This document shows, piece by piece, positions 1 through 7,540 of a stretch of DNA of 64,000 bases; positions within the stretch are counted from its first letter, which is position 1; each line of letters opens with the position of its first letter. This DNA comes from Blastocladiella emersonii ATCC 22665 (lineage: Eukaryota; Blastocladiomycota; Blastocladiomycetes; Blastocladiales; Blastocladiaceae): contig JANHCV010000010.1 of NCBI GenBank assembly GCA_025594325.1, positions 558,001 through 622,000 of the forward strand, written 5' to 3'. The notes under the pieces are model-generated. The model made no database searches. It was not told the origin of the DNA and saw only the letters and a list, made by a program, of their open reading frames with translations. The position numbers and the translations under genes were made by a program.

Positions 1-1
1 G

Positions 2-412
2 ATCGAACTCACGCGCGAGCGGCGCGGGAGCGACGGCGTGGTGCAGTCGCCGACCGGGTCGAGTACCGCGAGCTCGGTCGGGGACGTCGCGAGCCCGCCG
101 ACGGTCAAGATCCACGAGCCGGCCAAGGAAGTTGAGGAGGAGGAGGAAGGGCTCGACTCGACGCTCAACGCGGACGAGCTCACGGCCGCCGTCGCCGCGG
201 TCAAGCTGCAGGCTGTGGCACAGGAGGAGAAGCCCGCCGCGGTTGAGGAGGAGCCCGAGGAGGTGGATGTGCTTGGCGACACGCTCGAGGCGTCGGCCAC
301 GGCGCAGCTGCGCATGCGGATCAAGACCGTGGTCAGCGGCGGCGACGCGAACGCGGACGGCGCGACGACAAACGTGGCGGCGGATGTGGCGCCGTGGTCG
401 GCGGTTGTGTAG
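2..412 (+). CDS. C-terminal part of an acidic host protein (partial, runs off left edge)
   Basis: The frame is open from the left edge and ends at TAG 410-412. The visible 136 residues are Ser/Thr-rich, then strongly acidic (runs of Glu around nucleotides 130-165), then Ala/Val/Glu-rich. There is no recognisable domain, and the family cannot be named because the N-terminus lies outside the window. The last residues, ADVAPWSAVV, recur almost unchanged about 200 bp downstream in another open stretch (see 523-614), which suggests a duplicated terminal coding segment or an alternative last exon. That the frame is coding is inferred from its length, its composition and the repeated tail. Confidence 0.6.
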   Translation: MELTRERRGSDGVVQSPTGSSTASSVGDVASPPTVKIHEPAKEVEEEEEGLDSTLNADELTAAVAAVKLQAVAQEEKPAAVEEEPEEVDVLGDTLEASATAQLRMRIKTVVSGGDANADGATTNVAADVAPWSAVV

Positions 413-522
413 GGTGGATGGAAGAAGGTGTGATTGGTTGATAGACGCTCAGCGGAGCATACATTTACGTGATTACAGAAAACTGGTCGATGCTCATTCG
501 AGTCGCGACGCTCAATTTGGCG

Positions 523-614
523 GTAAGGGGATCAACGGCGACGCGAGCAGGGACAGCCCTGTGACTATGACTTCGGCGGCGGCGGACGTGGCACCGTGGA
601 CGGCCGTCGTGTAA
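523..614 (+). repeat. Second copy of the C-terminal coding tail of the upstream gene
   Basis: The translation ending at TAA 612-614 reads GDAS...TSAAADVAPWTAVV. This parallels GDAN...TNVAADVAPWSAVV at the end of the upstream gene. DNA changes between the two are mostly silent or conservative (gcg/gca, tcg/acg, gtt/gtc), which argues for selection on the peptide. It could be an alternative 3' exon or a decayed tandem duplication. No start codon or splice acceptor can be fixed from sequence alone. Confidence 0.45.
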
Positions 615-693
615 GATTGTGGATTGGTGACGGCGAGGAGATCTGGTAGAATGTGTATATAGAGAACGTCCGTGGGGCTTCAGTAATGCTTGT

Positions 694-1161
694 TCAATCG
701 GCACGCTGCACGATGAGGCGCGAGAGCGTTGGCGGCTTCAGGTTATGCAACTCAGAGCGGCCGCTCGCCGGCATGTCAATAATTCCAACAAAGAGCTCGT
801 CCAGGGACGGCGGAGCGCGCGAAATCAAGTCACGTACGCCAATGATACTCGCCTCGTTTAGCGGGACTTGGAGATTTACCAAAGTCGATCGCGGCGGATA
901 CCTGGAAAGAGCGACGAGCCCTTGATCGCCAAGCTCATTACCAGTCAAGTCGAGCGTTGCGAGATTGGGCGGAAGGTAACGGCCCAGGACATCCATGCAC
1001 TCGGGATCAAGCTGGCAGCCGTCGAGGCGAAGCGTCGCGAGCCCGCGCGGAAGGTGCGGAGCAAGCGTGATGAGACCCTCGGAACCGATCATGGTTCGGT
1101 CAAGGAGCAGGGTTTTGAGCGACTTGGGCAAGTGGGCTGCAAGATGACCGACCGCGTCTAA
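694..1161 (-). pseudogene. LRR gene, C-terminal fragment cut by Harbinger element
   Basis: About 145 residues of leucine-rich repeats (LPRGLATLRLDGCQL, LPPNLATLDLTGNEL patterns) match the last part of the minus-strand LRR gene at 26491-27786 segment by segment. The reading frame is open up to the transposon boundary at 1161/1162 and stops there. The missing N-terminal part is not found on the far side of the transposon, so the locus lost it by deletion or rearrangement and not by simple insertion. The repeats are RNI-like, about 24 residues each. The fragment is presumably non-functional. Confidence 0.8.
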
Positions 1162-1476
1162 GGGCCCGTTTGGTTCAGATCAGGTGGATCAGCTGAAAAA
1201 GTTGCCACGTTTCACCTCACCCCCGTTCATCTCAGCGGCCGTGCGAACCAAACGCCCCGCTGGATGAACGCCCCCCCCCCCCCCCCCCGCAATAAAATCT
1301 TTCCCACCTCTTTGCAGCCGCGCTTATTGCAACGAATCAACACCTAACCTCACGCATCGTGTTCTCGAGCCCTCAGACAACATGGGCAAGGGATACAACC
1401 GCAAGCTGCGCGGCCTAATGCTCACAGCCGCCCTCGCTCTCCTGCGACGTCTCGCTGCTCGCAACGAGCGCCGCTC

Positions 1477-2698
1477 GTGGGAGCCTATCCGCACGTCCAC
1501 GCTTCCGGCGAGTCGTGGGTTCAAGAGCTGCTGACGTGCAACAGCGAAACGCGTTTTTCGGAAATCGCCCGTATGCCCCGCAAGACCTTCAAGGCCATCT
1601 GCCGCCTGTTCCGCGACCGTGGCCTTCTCGCCGACGGCCGCGAGCTGTCCGTCGAGGCGCGCTTCATGGTTTTTCTTGTCATGGCCGGCGAGGGCAGCAC
1701 CAACCGCAACCTCAGGGAGCGGTTCCAAATCTCTGGCGAGACCGCGTCCAGGGTTCTGAAGCAAGTGCTCGACGCTCTGTACCGCCTGATGCCCGAGTTC
1801 ATTGTCCAGCCGTCCGATTCTACGCCCGTGCATGAGCGCATCGCCCACGACCCGAAATACGCTCCGTTCCAGAACGCGGTCGGCGCGCTTGACGGAACGC
1901 ACATCCCGTTTGTTGTGCCCACTAAGCTTCACGACTCGTTCCGAAACCGCAAGGGGACCATCTCCTCAAATGTCCTCGCTGCCTGCGACTTTGACTTGAA
2001 CTTCACCTACGTTCTTGCAGGGTGGGAGGGCAAGGCGCATGACTCGCGCGTGCTCTTGGACGCCTTCGCCCGTGGGTTCAAGATCCCCGCCGGCCGCTTC
2101 TACCTCGCCGACGGCGGCTACGCAAACCGCACGTCCATCATCGTGCCCTTCCGCGGTACCCGCTATCATCTTCGCGAGTTTGCCCGCGGCAAGGATGGGT
2201 ACGTTCTCACTGCCATGACCATCACGTTGGCGCCATCTCATCCGCTTCATCAACGTACGTAGAGTTAAGAACCGCGAGGAGCTTTTCAATCTGCGTCACG
2301 CGTCGCTCCGCAACTCTGTTGAGCGTATCTTTGGCGTGCTCAAGAAGCGGTTCCGCGTCCTCTCGATTGGCGCGGCCTACCCAATCAAGACTCAAGTCAA
2401 GCTTGTGTACGCGCTCTGCACGCTGCACAACATGATCAACAAGTGGAACCAAGGCGGCGACGCCTTCTTTCGCGACGCCGAGACGGAGCTCCGGCGCGCG
2501 CGGGACGCGGCGCGTGAGGCGCGTGTGCGTGGGCGCGAGCCCCTGAACGACGAGAACGAGGAGGACGACGAGGCCGCTGTCCTCGAGGCCTCGCTGGACG
2601 GAGCTCGTCAGCGCGGTATCTCGCTTCGGAACCGCATCGCAAATGTTCTTTGGACCGAGTACAGGCGCGTCATGGCCGCTCGTGGGACCCGTCTTTGA
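1477..2698 (+). CDS. Harbinger transposase (DDE_Tnp_4 / nuclease HARBI1 type)
   Basis: Two exons, 1477-2198 and 2263-2698, are separated by a 64-nt GTACGT...GTAG intron. The spliced product reads through ARGKDG|VKNREELFNLRHASLRN. Catalytic acids are visible: Asp in GALDGTHIPF, Asp in YLADGGYANR, and Glu in SVERIFGVLKKRF. An N-terminal helix-turn-helix-like stretch (MPRKTFKAICRLF) precedes the core. The start is uncertain. The frame opens with GTG at 1477, an in-frame ATG lies at 1573, and an ATG at 1382 opens a different frame (GKGYNRKLRG...) that may be an upstream exon. The copy at 55718-56939 is identical at protein level over both exons, so both probably derive from recent transposition. 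Confidence 0.9.
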
Positions 2699-3011
2699 AG
2701 GCGCGAAATAATTGTTGTACCCGCATGCATGCTGTAATATACTGATTTGTCAAGTACTATAATGTTATATAAGCGATTCTAGATGATTTGACGCGTCGCT
2801 GAGGTCAGAACGCATCGGTGGAGACGCGTCGATCAATCACGTGACGTGTGAGACACTTTGCGAACCACGCGTTTCTCAACGAGTCGCGTCATTTTCGAGC
2901 CAAGGGTAACGATTGAAGATACGATGGACACAAAGCCAGATGTATTGGACACAAATGGGCGAGAACAAGGCCAGGAAGCAACGCGAGGGGAGGGGGACAT
3001 GTGCGAGAGAG

Positions 3012-3476
3012 CTACTGAATGAAAAACTCGAGGACGCGCTTGCGCTTCGATTCGGACACGGCCATGACGCGAAGCGCTTGATCCTCGGTCAGGCGGGTGG
3101 CGACGTCGATCTGGTACTCTTCATTGTCATTGTACGCGTCCTGGACCCATTCAAGTGCGGCGGTCAGAACGGGCTTGGAGTCGGCGGTCGCGACGCTCTG
3201 GAACACCTCCTTGATGCCCAGGAGGAATTCCGAGTCCGAGAGGCGACGCGAGCTGCTGTCCGAAGTGCGGCTGCGCTTGCTGGCGGGGGCCGCGTCGTCT
3301 TGACCATCGACACCTTCCACGTCACCAGACTCCTTGCCGTCCTGCTTGAGGTGCGAGTACTCGCCGGTGGTGGTCAAGCCGCCCCACGAAGGAAAACAGC
3401 GTTTATATAGGACGGGAAGCACAGCCTGAAGGTTTCGGGGGCGAGCAGACGGGCAATTCAGCGACGAGGGTTCCAT
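3012..3476 (-). pseudogene. Harbinger Myb/SANT-like protein, 5'-deleted remnant
   Basis: The last 120 or so residues, from TGEYSHLKQDGKESG onward, match exon 3 of the intact gene at 54275-55404. Upstream of this the sequence jumps to the 5' untranslated region of the intact copy (the stretch with CCTATATAAACG near 3408). An internal deletion of about 800 bp therefore removed the start codon, the SANT-like domain and both introns. The fused open frame is an accident of the deletion. The element cannot supply its own accessory DNA-binding protein. Confidence 0.85.
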
Positions 3477-3613
3477 TCAGCTCATCCGGGGGTTGAACCA
3501 AACGCCGCGATGAACGCGACGGGGTGAAAATCCCACGTTTCAGCTGGGTGAACACCGGACCGTGTAAAATCGATTGATCCACCTGATTCACCCCGGAACC
3601 AAACGGGCCCTTA

Positions 3614-3820
3614 GCAATGATGCCTGCTCTGTGTTGGAACTCTGATTAGTGGCTGGCCACCATGAAAGGAGACCTCCAGCATGGAGCAGTCTGGGAGGCG
3701 CTTGGCCAACGCTTCCTGGACAGGGCGGAGCACCCCTTATTTCTACTTTATGTCAATGTCGTAGTGTGTCCCGTTGCTACGTCATGTCAAGTGCGTTGAA
3801 TGCGTTTGTCAATTTAAGCT
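3614..3820. other. Unassigned stretch between Harbinger copy and first viral gene
   Basis: No gene is recognised here. It begins directly after the transposon and leads into the viral promoter at 3821. At 3756-3787 there is an imperfect palindrome-like stretch beginning ATGTCGTAG and ending in TACGTCATG. It resembles the two ATGTCGTR palindromes at the opposite end of the virus (18302 and 18456) and could be the decayed left terminus. No terminal inverted repeat could be matched with certainty. Confidence 0.3.
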
Positions 3821-3839
3821 TTGTTGGACTACTGTAACT
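3821..3839 (+). promoter_or_regulatory. Viral promoter-like motif before small Cys-rich gene
   Basis: TTGTTGGACTACTGTAACT lies directly before ATG 3840. It matches the TTGTTGNC...TAAAC pattern found before most genes of this element and supports the start choice. Confidence 0.55.
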
Positions 3840-3992
3840 ATGCAAGGCTGTATCAAAGAGATCGTCCCCCTGCCCAAGCCACCATGCGATCACTATGATG
3901 CTCCCAGCTGGGTCTACAACAACGAGCTGCTGTGGGTCCAAGTTGTGTACCTGTGCTGCGGGCACAAGTACACATACCAATGGGTAGTCTGA
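3840..3992 (+). CDS. Small Cys/His-rich viral protein (50 aa)
   Basis: An ATG placed directly after the viral promoter motif opens a 50-codon frame ending at TGA 3990-3992. The product is rich in Cys, His, Trp and Tyr (CIKEIVPLPKPPCDHYD near the start, YLCCGHKYTYQW near the end). Spaced Cys and His residues could bind one zinc ion, but no standard zinc-ribbon spacing is present. It is the only gene at this end on the plus strand and converges on the minus-strand capsid operon-like block. Function is unknown. Evidence rests on the motif, the composition and the compact spacing. Confidence 0.45.
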   Translation: MQGCIKEIVPLPKPPCDHYDAPSWVYNNELLWVQVVYLCCGHKYTYQWVV

Positions 3993-4042
3993 GAGCGACC
4001 AGTAAAGGCTTCAAGATAGCTAACCAAGTTAACTTGAAGGAT

Positions 4043-4354
4043 CTATTCAAAGCAGACAGTGTACACAACCTTGGCACCTGGCAGGGCCACGTCGCGGATG
4101 GCCGTGTAGTTGGCTGTTGACTGGGGGCCTGGATGGCCAGTCCAAGGGATGCTCGTGGAAGGTGCGCGGGGCGTTGATGCAGTAGAGCCAGTATTCATTG
4201 TCCTGTGTCTTACTATGCCTTTGCAGAAAGAATTTAAAGCACATGTCGTTGCTTACTCTACGGCGTGGAATACTTTGCTTGTGTACCTGACAATGGCCAG
4301 GTTGGCTACCAGGATCAGGGCGTTGGTGGCAACAAGGAGCGTCTCGAGGATCAT
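4043..4354 (-). pseudogene. Viral single-pass membrane protein with in-frame TAA
   Basis: ATG 4352-4354 follows the viral motif TTGTTGTACTGTAAAC. The first 33 codons encode a hydrophobic helix (LLVATNALILVANLAIV) flanked by charged residues. An in-frame TAA at 4253-4255 interrupts the frame, which otherwise continues without a break to TAG 4043-4045. The second part is Pro/Ser/Thr-rich and ends in a compact segment (NYTAIRDVALPGAKVVYTV). The full reading would be about 103 residues. A short membrane protein beside the capsid genes is common in this class of viruses, but no homologue can be named. It may be expressed only as the 33-residue fragment. Confidence 0.5.
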
Positions 4355-4370
4355 GTTTACAGTACAACAA
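4355..4370 (-). promoter_or_regulatory. Viral promoter-like motif before the membrane protein
   Basis: On the minus strand TTGTTGTACTGTAAAC abuts ATG 4354. It is one of the best matches to the shared viral upstream motif. Confidence 0.55.
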
Positions 4371-4385
4371 CAATTAAAGTCAACG

Positions 4386-5128
4386 TCAGATGAACGCAAG
4401 CTCGACGTAGGAGGGTTGGCCAAGAAAGTCGACCAAGCGCAGGTTCTCGTCTACCACGTCAATGTCAATACAGTCAATCTGCTGGGCCTGTCCCTGCGCG
4501 TCAAAGCGAAAGTAGTCACCCATGTGTGGTCGATGCTCAAACCAGCTGCCAAAGGGTTGCGTGACGTGGATGCTACAAAGTACGCCGTTGTCTTGTGGAT
4601 ACGCGCTGTACATGTTGTCCGCGAGCTGGTGCCAAGGTTGCGCGAGTAGACGTGAAGCAGGTTGATGGGCGAGATGTTGACCAGCGCCGACCCGTACTGG
4701 ACCTTGCTGTAGCCATACGCTCCAACAAAGCCCATGTGGATGTTCAGCGACGCCGTCCCTGTTCCAATTGTAAAATCGACCGTGTCGTTGACCAGGCGCA
4801 TCTTCTGGGTAGTCGAGTCGACCTGGACGTCCCAGGTGCCCTGCCAGAGGTACGACGACGGCGCGTTGTTGAGCAGGCTCTTGAGCGTGGCCGTGAACGT
4901 CTCGACCGTGTAGTTGCCGTCAGGGACGGTGATGGTACCCGGGAACGTCAGCGCGCCACGGCTCTGGGTCAGGTACACTTTGTTGGCCTTGGAGTTGACC
5001 GTGTGCCAGCTGTTGCAGAGGTACGCCGAGTTGACCTTGACGCCGCGCACGGACAGGGGTCGTGGCAGGTACAGGATGCCGTTCTTGAGGTCGCGGTTGC
5101 AGATGGTCAGCGTCTTGTACTCGGACAT
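4386..5128 (-). pseudogene. Penton-like minor capsid protein with frameshift
   Basis: The first 170 residues (MSEYKTLTICNRDL...INLLHVYSRNLG) are followed, in a different frame, by NMYSAYPQDNGVL...VDFLGQPSYVELAF, ending at 4386. Together these give a protein of about 246 residues. The size, the beta-rich composition and the position next to the major capsid gene fit the single-jelly-roll penton of polinton-like viruses. The shift lies at about 4615-4640 and is explained by one missing base. Without it the frame would run on for 76 more codons. Assignment to penton is by context and general pattern, and no diagnostic motif is claimed. The start is fixed by the viral motif at 5129-5145. Confidence 0.65.
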
Positions 5129-5145
5129 TTAAACAAAGGCAACAA
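5129..5145 (-). promoter_or_regulatory. Viral promoter-like motif before penton gene
   Basis: TTGTTGCCTTTGTTTAA on the minus strand lies directly before ATG 5128. Confidence 0.55.
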
Positions 5146-5146
5146 T

Positions 5147-5413
5147 TTATTGTACAGCTGTCCCCGTGTCATCGGCGTCTGCCTCAAAGATCTCGCTCGT
5201 TGGTCGGTTGTACCAGGTGTGAATGTCTTGGGCAAGGTCAGCGCCCTTGGTCACCATCTGCGCAATGGAGCTCACGGCGGGGTTGTGCGACCGCTCAAAG
5301 AACTTGGACACAGTCTTGACGCCTTTGAGGACAGTTGGCATGTGTTTGTTGACAAAGGACCCGACCTGGCCAAGCACATTGCTAAAGTTGGTCCAGAGGT
5401 TACGGAAGATCAT
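5147..5413 (-). CDS. Small viral protein, possible pVI-like minor virion protein
   Basis: This 88-residue frame lies between the penton and major capsid genes. The N-terminal 25 residues (MIFRNLWTNFSNVLGQVGSFV) can form an amphipathic, hydrophobic helix. A basic middle (KGVKTVSKFFERSH) and an acidic C-terminus (EADADDTG) follow. Its small size, amphipathic start and place in the capsid block recall the membrane-active pVI-type proteins of adenovirus-like capsids, but this is a structural analogy only. The upstream TTCTTG...TTAAAC matches the viral motif loosely. No homologue is recognised. Confidence 0.6.
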   Translation of the reverse strand: MIFRNLWTNFSNVLGQVGSFVNKHMPTVLKGVKTVSKFFERSHNPAVSSIAQMVTKGADLAQDIHTWYNRPTSEIFEADADDTGTAVQ

Positions 5414-5455
5414 GGCGGGGTTTAACTCTACGCAAGAAAAGAAAGGACAGGGCCG

Positions 5456-6676
5456 TTACTTGTAGATGTTGATCTCGCCGGTCGGCAGGAACTCGTAGAC
5501 CACGTCGATGCCAATGAAGGCGTCCACGCGCTGGTTTGGGGCCACGCTCAAAGTCAGGATCACCTGCATGTCCACAGCCTGGCTCTTGCAAGACTTGTCG
5601 CCGCTGACCACGGTGCGACTTGACTCGAGGTCACGGCCGACAACAAAGGTACCCTCGGCTGGCGCGTTGAACTTGTCGACTGTGAGGCCAGCGCCAATGA
5701 CGTGGCCATGGAAGGCATTGGTCAGCTCAACGAACGCCTCGGACGCGTAGTCGTCACAGCGGATGGGTCGCTGAGGGAAGAGTCGGCCGGCCACGCTGAA
5801 CTGGTACAATGTAATGGTCTTGGCACAAAGGAACGAGTCCTTGGCATTGTCATTGAGCACGGCATTGTCGCGGAACGACAGCAGGATGTCTTTCTGTGAG
5901 GCCGAGCGGTCCGAGATGTTGAGCGTTGAGTTGGGCACCGAGTAGTTCAGGAAGTGGTGGTTGTAGGTCGTGCCAAAGAGCTTGAGGCCCTGCTTCTTGA
6001 AGGCCGCGTCCATGACCGCGATCTGCTGGTCGTTGAGCTTGATCAGGTCCGAGACGATGCAGACGTCCTTGACTGTGTAGCCCGGGATCGCATTGTTCTT
6101 GACCACGCAGGCGTCGCTGCCAGGTGCAAGGGTGAACTCAACGCGGATGCCGCCCGTGTACTTCATTGGGAGGTGCTTCTGGTTCGCCAGCAGGGCGGAT
6201 TTGATGGGCAGCATGTACCGGTGCAGCCCGGACAAGACGGCGAACTTGTCAGCGCCGGACGCAAAGTAGCCCTGTGCCACACCAAGACACAAGTCCTTGA
6301 GGTACTGGGGGACCGTCACGTCGGCCTCGATGCGCTGACACAGGTTGTAGTACGGGAGCTCTTCGAGTAGGGCACCAGACGCGCTGTAGATGTGGACACG
6401 GTCAATGACGCTGAAGATACCATTGCAGAAAGCGACGTTGGCGTCCGTGGTCTTGGCCGAGAACTGCAGGAAAGTACAGTGCGTGTCCATCATGTCGTCG
6501 CGCGGCGGGAGCAGGACGCTGATGCTGTTGCCAGGAGCAAACTTGGGGCCGCCCTGAGCCGTGAACTGGACGGTCTGGCGCTCGGCATAGACAGACTCCT
6601 TGGGCAGGTTGAACGACATCTCGGGAGGGAGAGTCTTGGACAGGACCTGCAAGAACTGGGCGTTGGTACTGGACAT
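5456..6676 (-). CDS. Major capsid protein, double jelly-roll type
   Basis: An intact 406-residue frame that starts with MSSTNAQFLQVLSKTLPPEM and ends FLPTGEINIYK. It is the right size for a compact polinton-like virus major capsid protein. Beta-strand-rich segments alternate with loops throughout. Features typical of these proteins are an N-terminal arm, a mid-protein TGGIRVEFTL strand, and a C-terminal VDMQVILTLSV...VDAFIGIDVVYEF sheet. It would trimerise into hexon-like capsomers. It sits in a same-strand block with the penton-like gene, a small protein and the packaging ATPase, the usual morphogenesis module. The start is supported by the motif at 6677-6701. There is no frameshift or stop, so it is the best marker for placing this virus. 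Confidence 0.8.
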   Translation of the reverse strand: MSSTNAQFLQVLSKTLPPEMSFNLPKESVYAERQTVQFTAQGGPKFAPGNSISVLLPPRDDMMDTHCTFLQFSAKTTDANVAFCNGIFSVIDRVHIYSASGALLEELPYYNLCQRIEADVTVPQYLKDLCLGVAQGYFASGADKFAVLSGLHRYMLPIKSALLANQKHLPMKYTGGIRVEFTLAPGSDACVVKNNAIPGYTVKDVCIVSDLIKLNDQQIAVMDAAFKKQGLKLFGTTYNHHFLNYSVPNSTLNISDRSASQKDILLSFRDNAVLNDNAKDSFLCAKTITLYQFSVAGRLFPQRPIRCDDYASEAFVELTNAFHGHVIGAGLTVDKFNAPAEGTFVVGRDLESSRTVVSGDKSCKSQAVDMQVILTLSVAPNQRVDAFIGIDVVYEFLPTGEINIYK

Positions 6677-6701
6677 GGTTTAGTTTAGGACTCGGCAACA
6701 A
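6677..6701 (-). promoter_or_regulatory. Viral promoter-like motif before major capsid gene
   Basis: On the minus strand TTGTTGCCGAGTCC is followed by TAAACTAAACC and ATG 6676. A T-run precedes the motif. Confidence 0.6.
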
Positions 6702-6716
6702 AAAAAAGTCAAGAGT

Positions 6717-7514
6717 CTACTGCTTCACAATCCACTTGCTGAAGCTGTCTACAAGCCGGTACTTGGGCGGGTTCTGGTTGTTGACGCCCAGGAAGCGTCG
6801 CTTTGTGTTGCCAGTACGCGTGTCAAAGAGCTGTTCAATGATGGCCTCAAACTCCTTGAGGTCGAACTGCGACCCAATCTCCTTGTGCAGCGTCTGGACC
6901 TCGGTCTTGTCATAGATTGGGTAGACGACGCTGTAGCTGCAATTGATGCGCAGAGTCTTGGGCAGGGCACACCACCGCTGGACGCCAATGATGCAGCTGA
7001 TCTTCAAGTGCCGCGAGTTGCACAGAAAGTTGGTCAGCGTTCTGTGGCTCAGCAGCTTGAGCCCAAGCACGTCGTCGATGATCAGCAGCTGGTCCTGGAG
7101 CGCCTTCTTGCCAGACTCTTCGAATGTCTTGGTCAGGTCCTGGCGCATCTTGAGCAGGGTCGGGATGAACTGCTCGGGGTCCGTGACAATGCACCCTGGC
7201 TTGATCTTGAGCCGGTCCGGGTCGCGCTCCTGGGGGTCCAGCACGTTGCGCTCCTTCTTGGGCGGTCGCAGGATTGGTTGACTGGCAATGTACTCGTACT
7301 TGTCGTTGGCGTGGAACGTCGGGTTAAAGACCCAGATGTTGTCGAACTGGCCCTTGTAAAAGTGCGGGAAGCAGACCATGTTTGCGATCAGCGTCGACTT
7401 GCCCTGACCCTTGGTGCCAATGACGTTCATGGTGAACGGGTGCTTGGGGATCAGCAGCGGCTCGCTGTCATTGTTGCGCGTAAAGCCGTTGTCAATGGCA
7501 ACAATGTCGTACAT
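6717..7514 (-). CDS. FtsK/HerA-type genome-packaging ATPase
   Basis: A 265-residue P-loop ATPase. Walker A is GTKGQGKST at residues 33-41, and Walker B is LLIIDD at about 143-148, followed by the sensor-like segment SRHLKISCIIGVQRW. The length and layout match the A32-like packaging ATPases of polinton-like viruses, virophages and nucleocytoplasmic large DNA viruses, which translocate the genome into the capsid at a vertex. It lies directly behind the capsid gene with only 40 bp between. The start is fixed by the viral motif at 7515-7531. The frame is intact and all key residues are present. Confidence 0.9.
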   Translation of the reverse strand: MYDIVAIDNGFTRNNDSEPLLIPKHPFTMNVIGTKGQGKSTLIANMVCFPHFYKGQFDNIWVFNPTFHANDKYEYIASQPILRPPKKERNVLDPQERDPDRLKIKPGCIVTDPEQFIPTLLKMRQDLTKTFEESGKKALQDQLLIIDDVLGLKLLSHRTLTNFLCNSRHLKISCIIGVQRWCALPKTLRINCSYSVVYPIYDKTEVQTLHKEIGSQFDLKEFEAIIEQLFDTRTGNTKRRFLGVNNQNPPKYRLVDSFSKWIVKQ

Positions 7515-7531
7515 TTAAAGACTGCCAACAA
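7515..7531 (-). promoter_or_regulatory. Viral promoter-like motif before packaging ATPase
   Basis: TTGTTGGCAGTCTTTAA on the minus strand lies directly before ATG 7514. Confidence 0.6.
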
Positions 7532-7540
7532 AAAAGGGCG

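Larger units (their letters stand above)
1162..3610 (+). mobile_element. PIF/Harbinger DNA transposon, internally deleted copy
   Basis: Both ends carry the inverted terminal sequence GGGCCCGTTTGGTTC, followed after a short difference by ATCAGGTGGATCA on each side. It contains a DDE transposase gene (plus strand) and only the 3' part of the partner Myb/SANT-like gene (minus strand). Compared with the copy at 54005-57256 it lacks about 800 bp, covering the promoter-proximal two thirds of the SANT gene. The flanking trinucleotides are TAA on the left and TTA on the right, so they are not an exact target duplication, whereas the other copy has TAA on both sides. A pure C tract of about 18 lies near 1270-1288. 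Confidence 0.9.
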
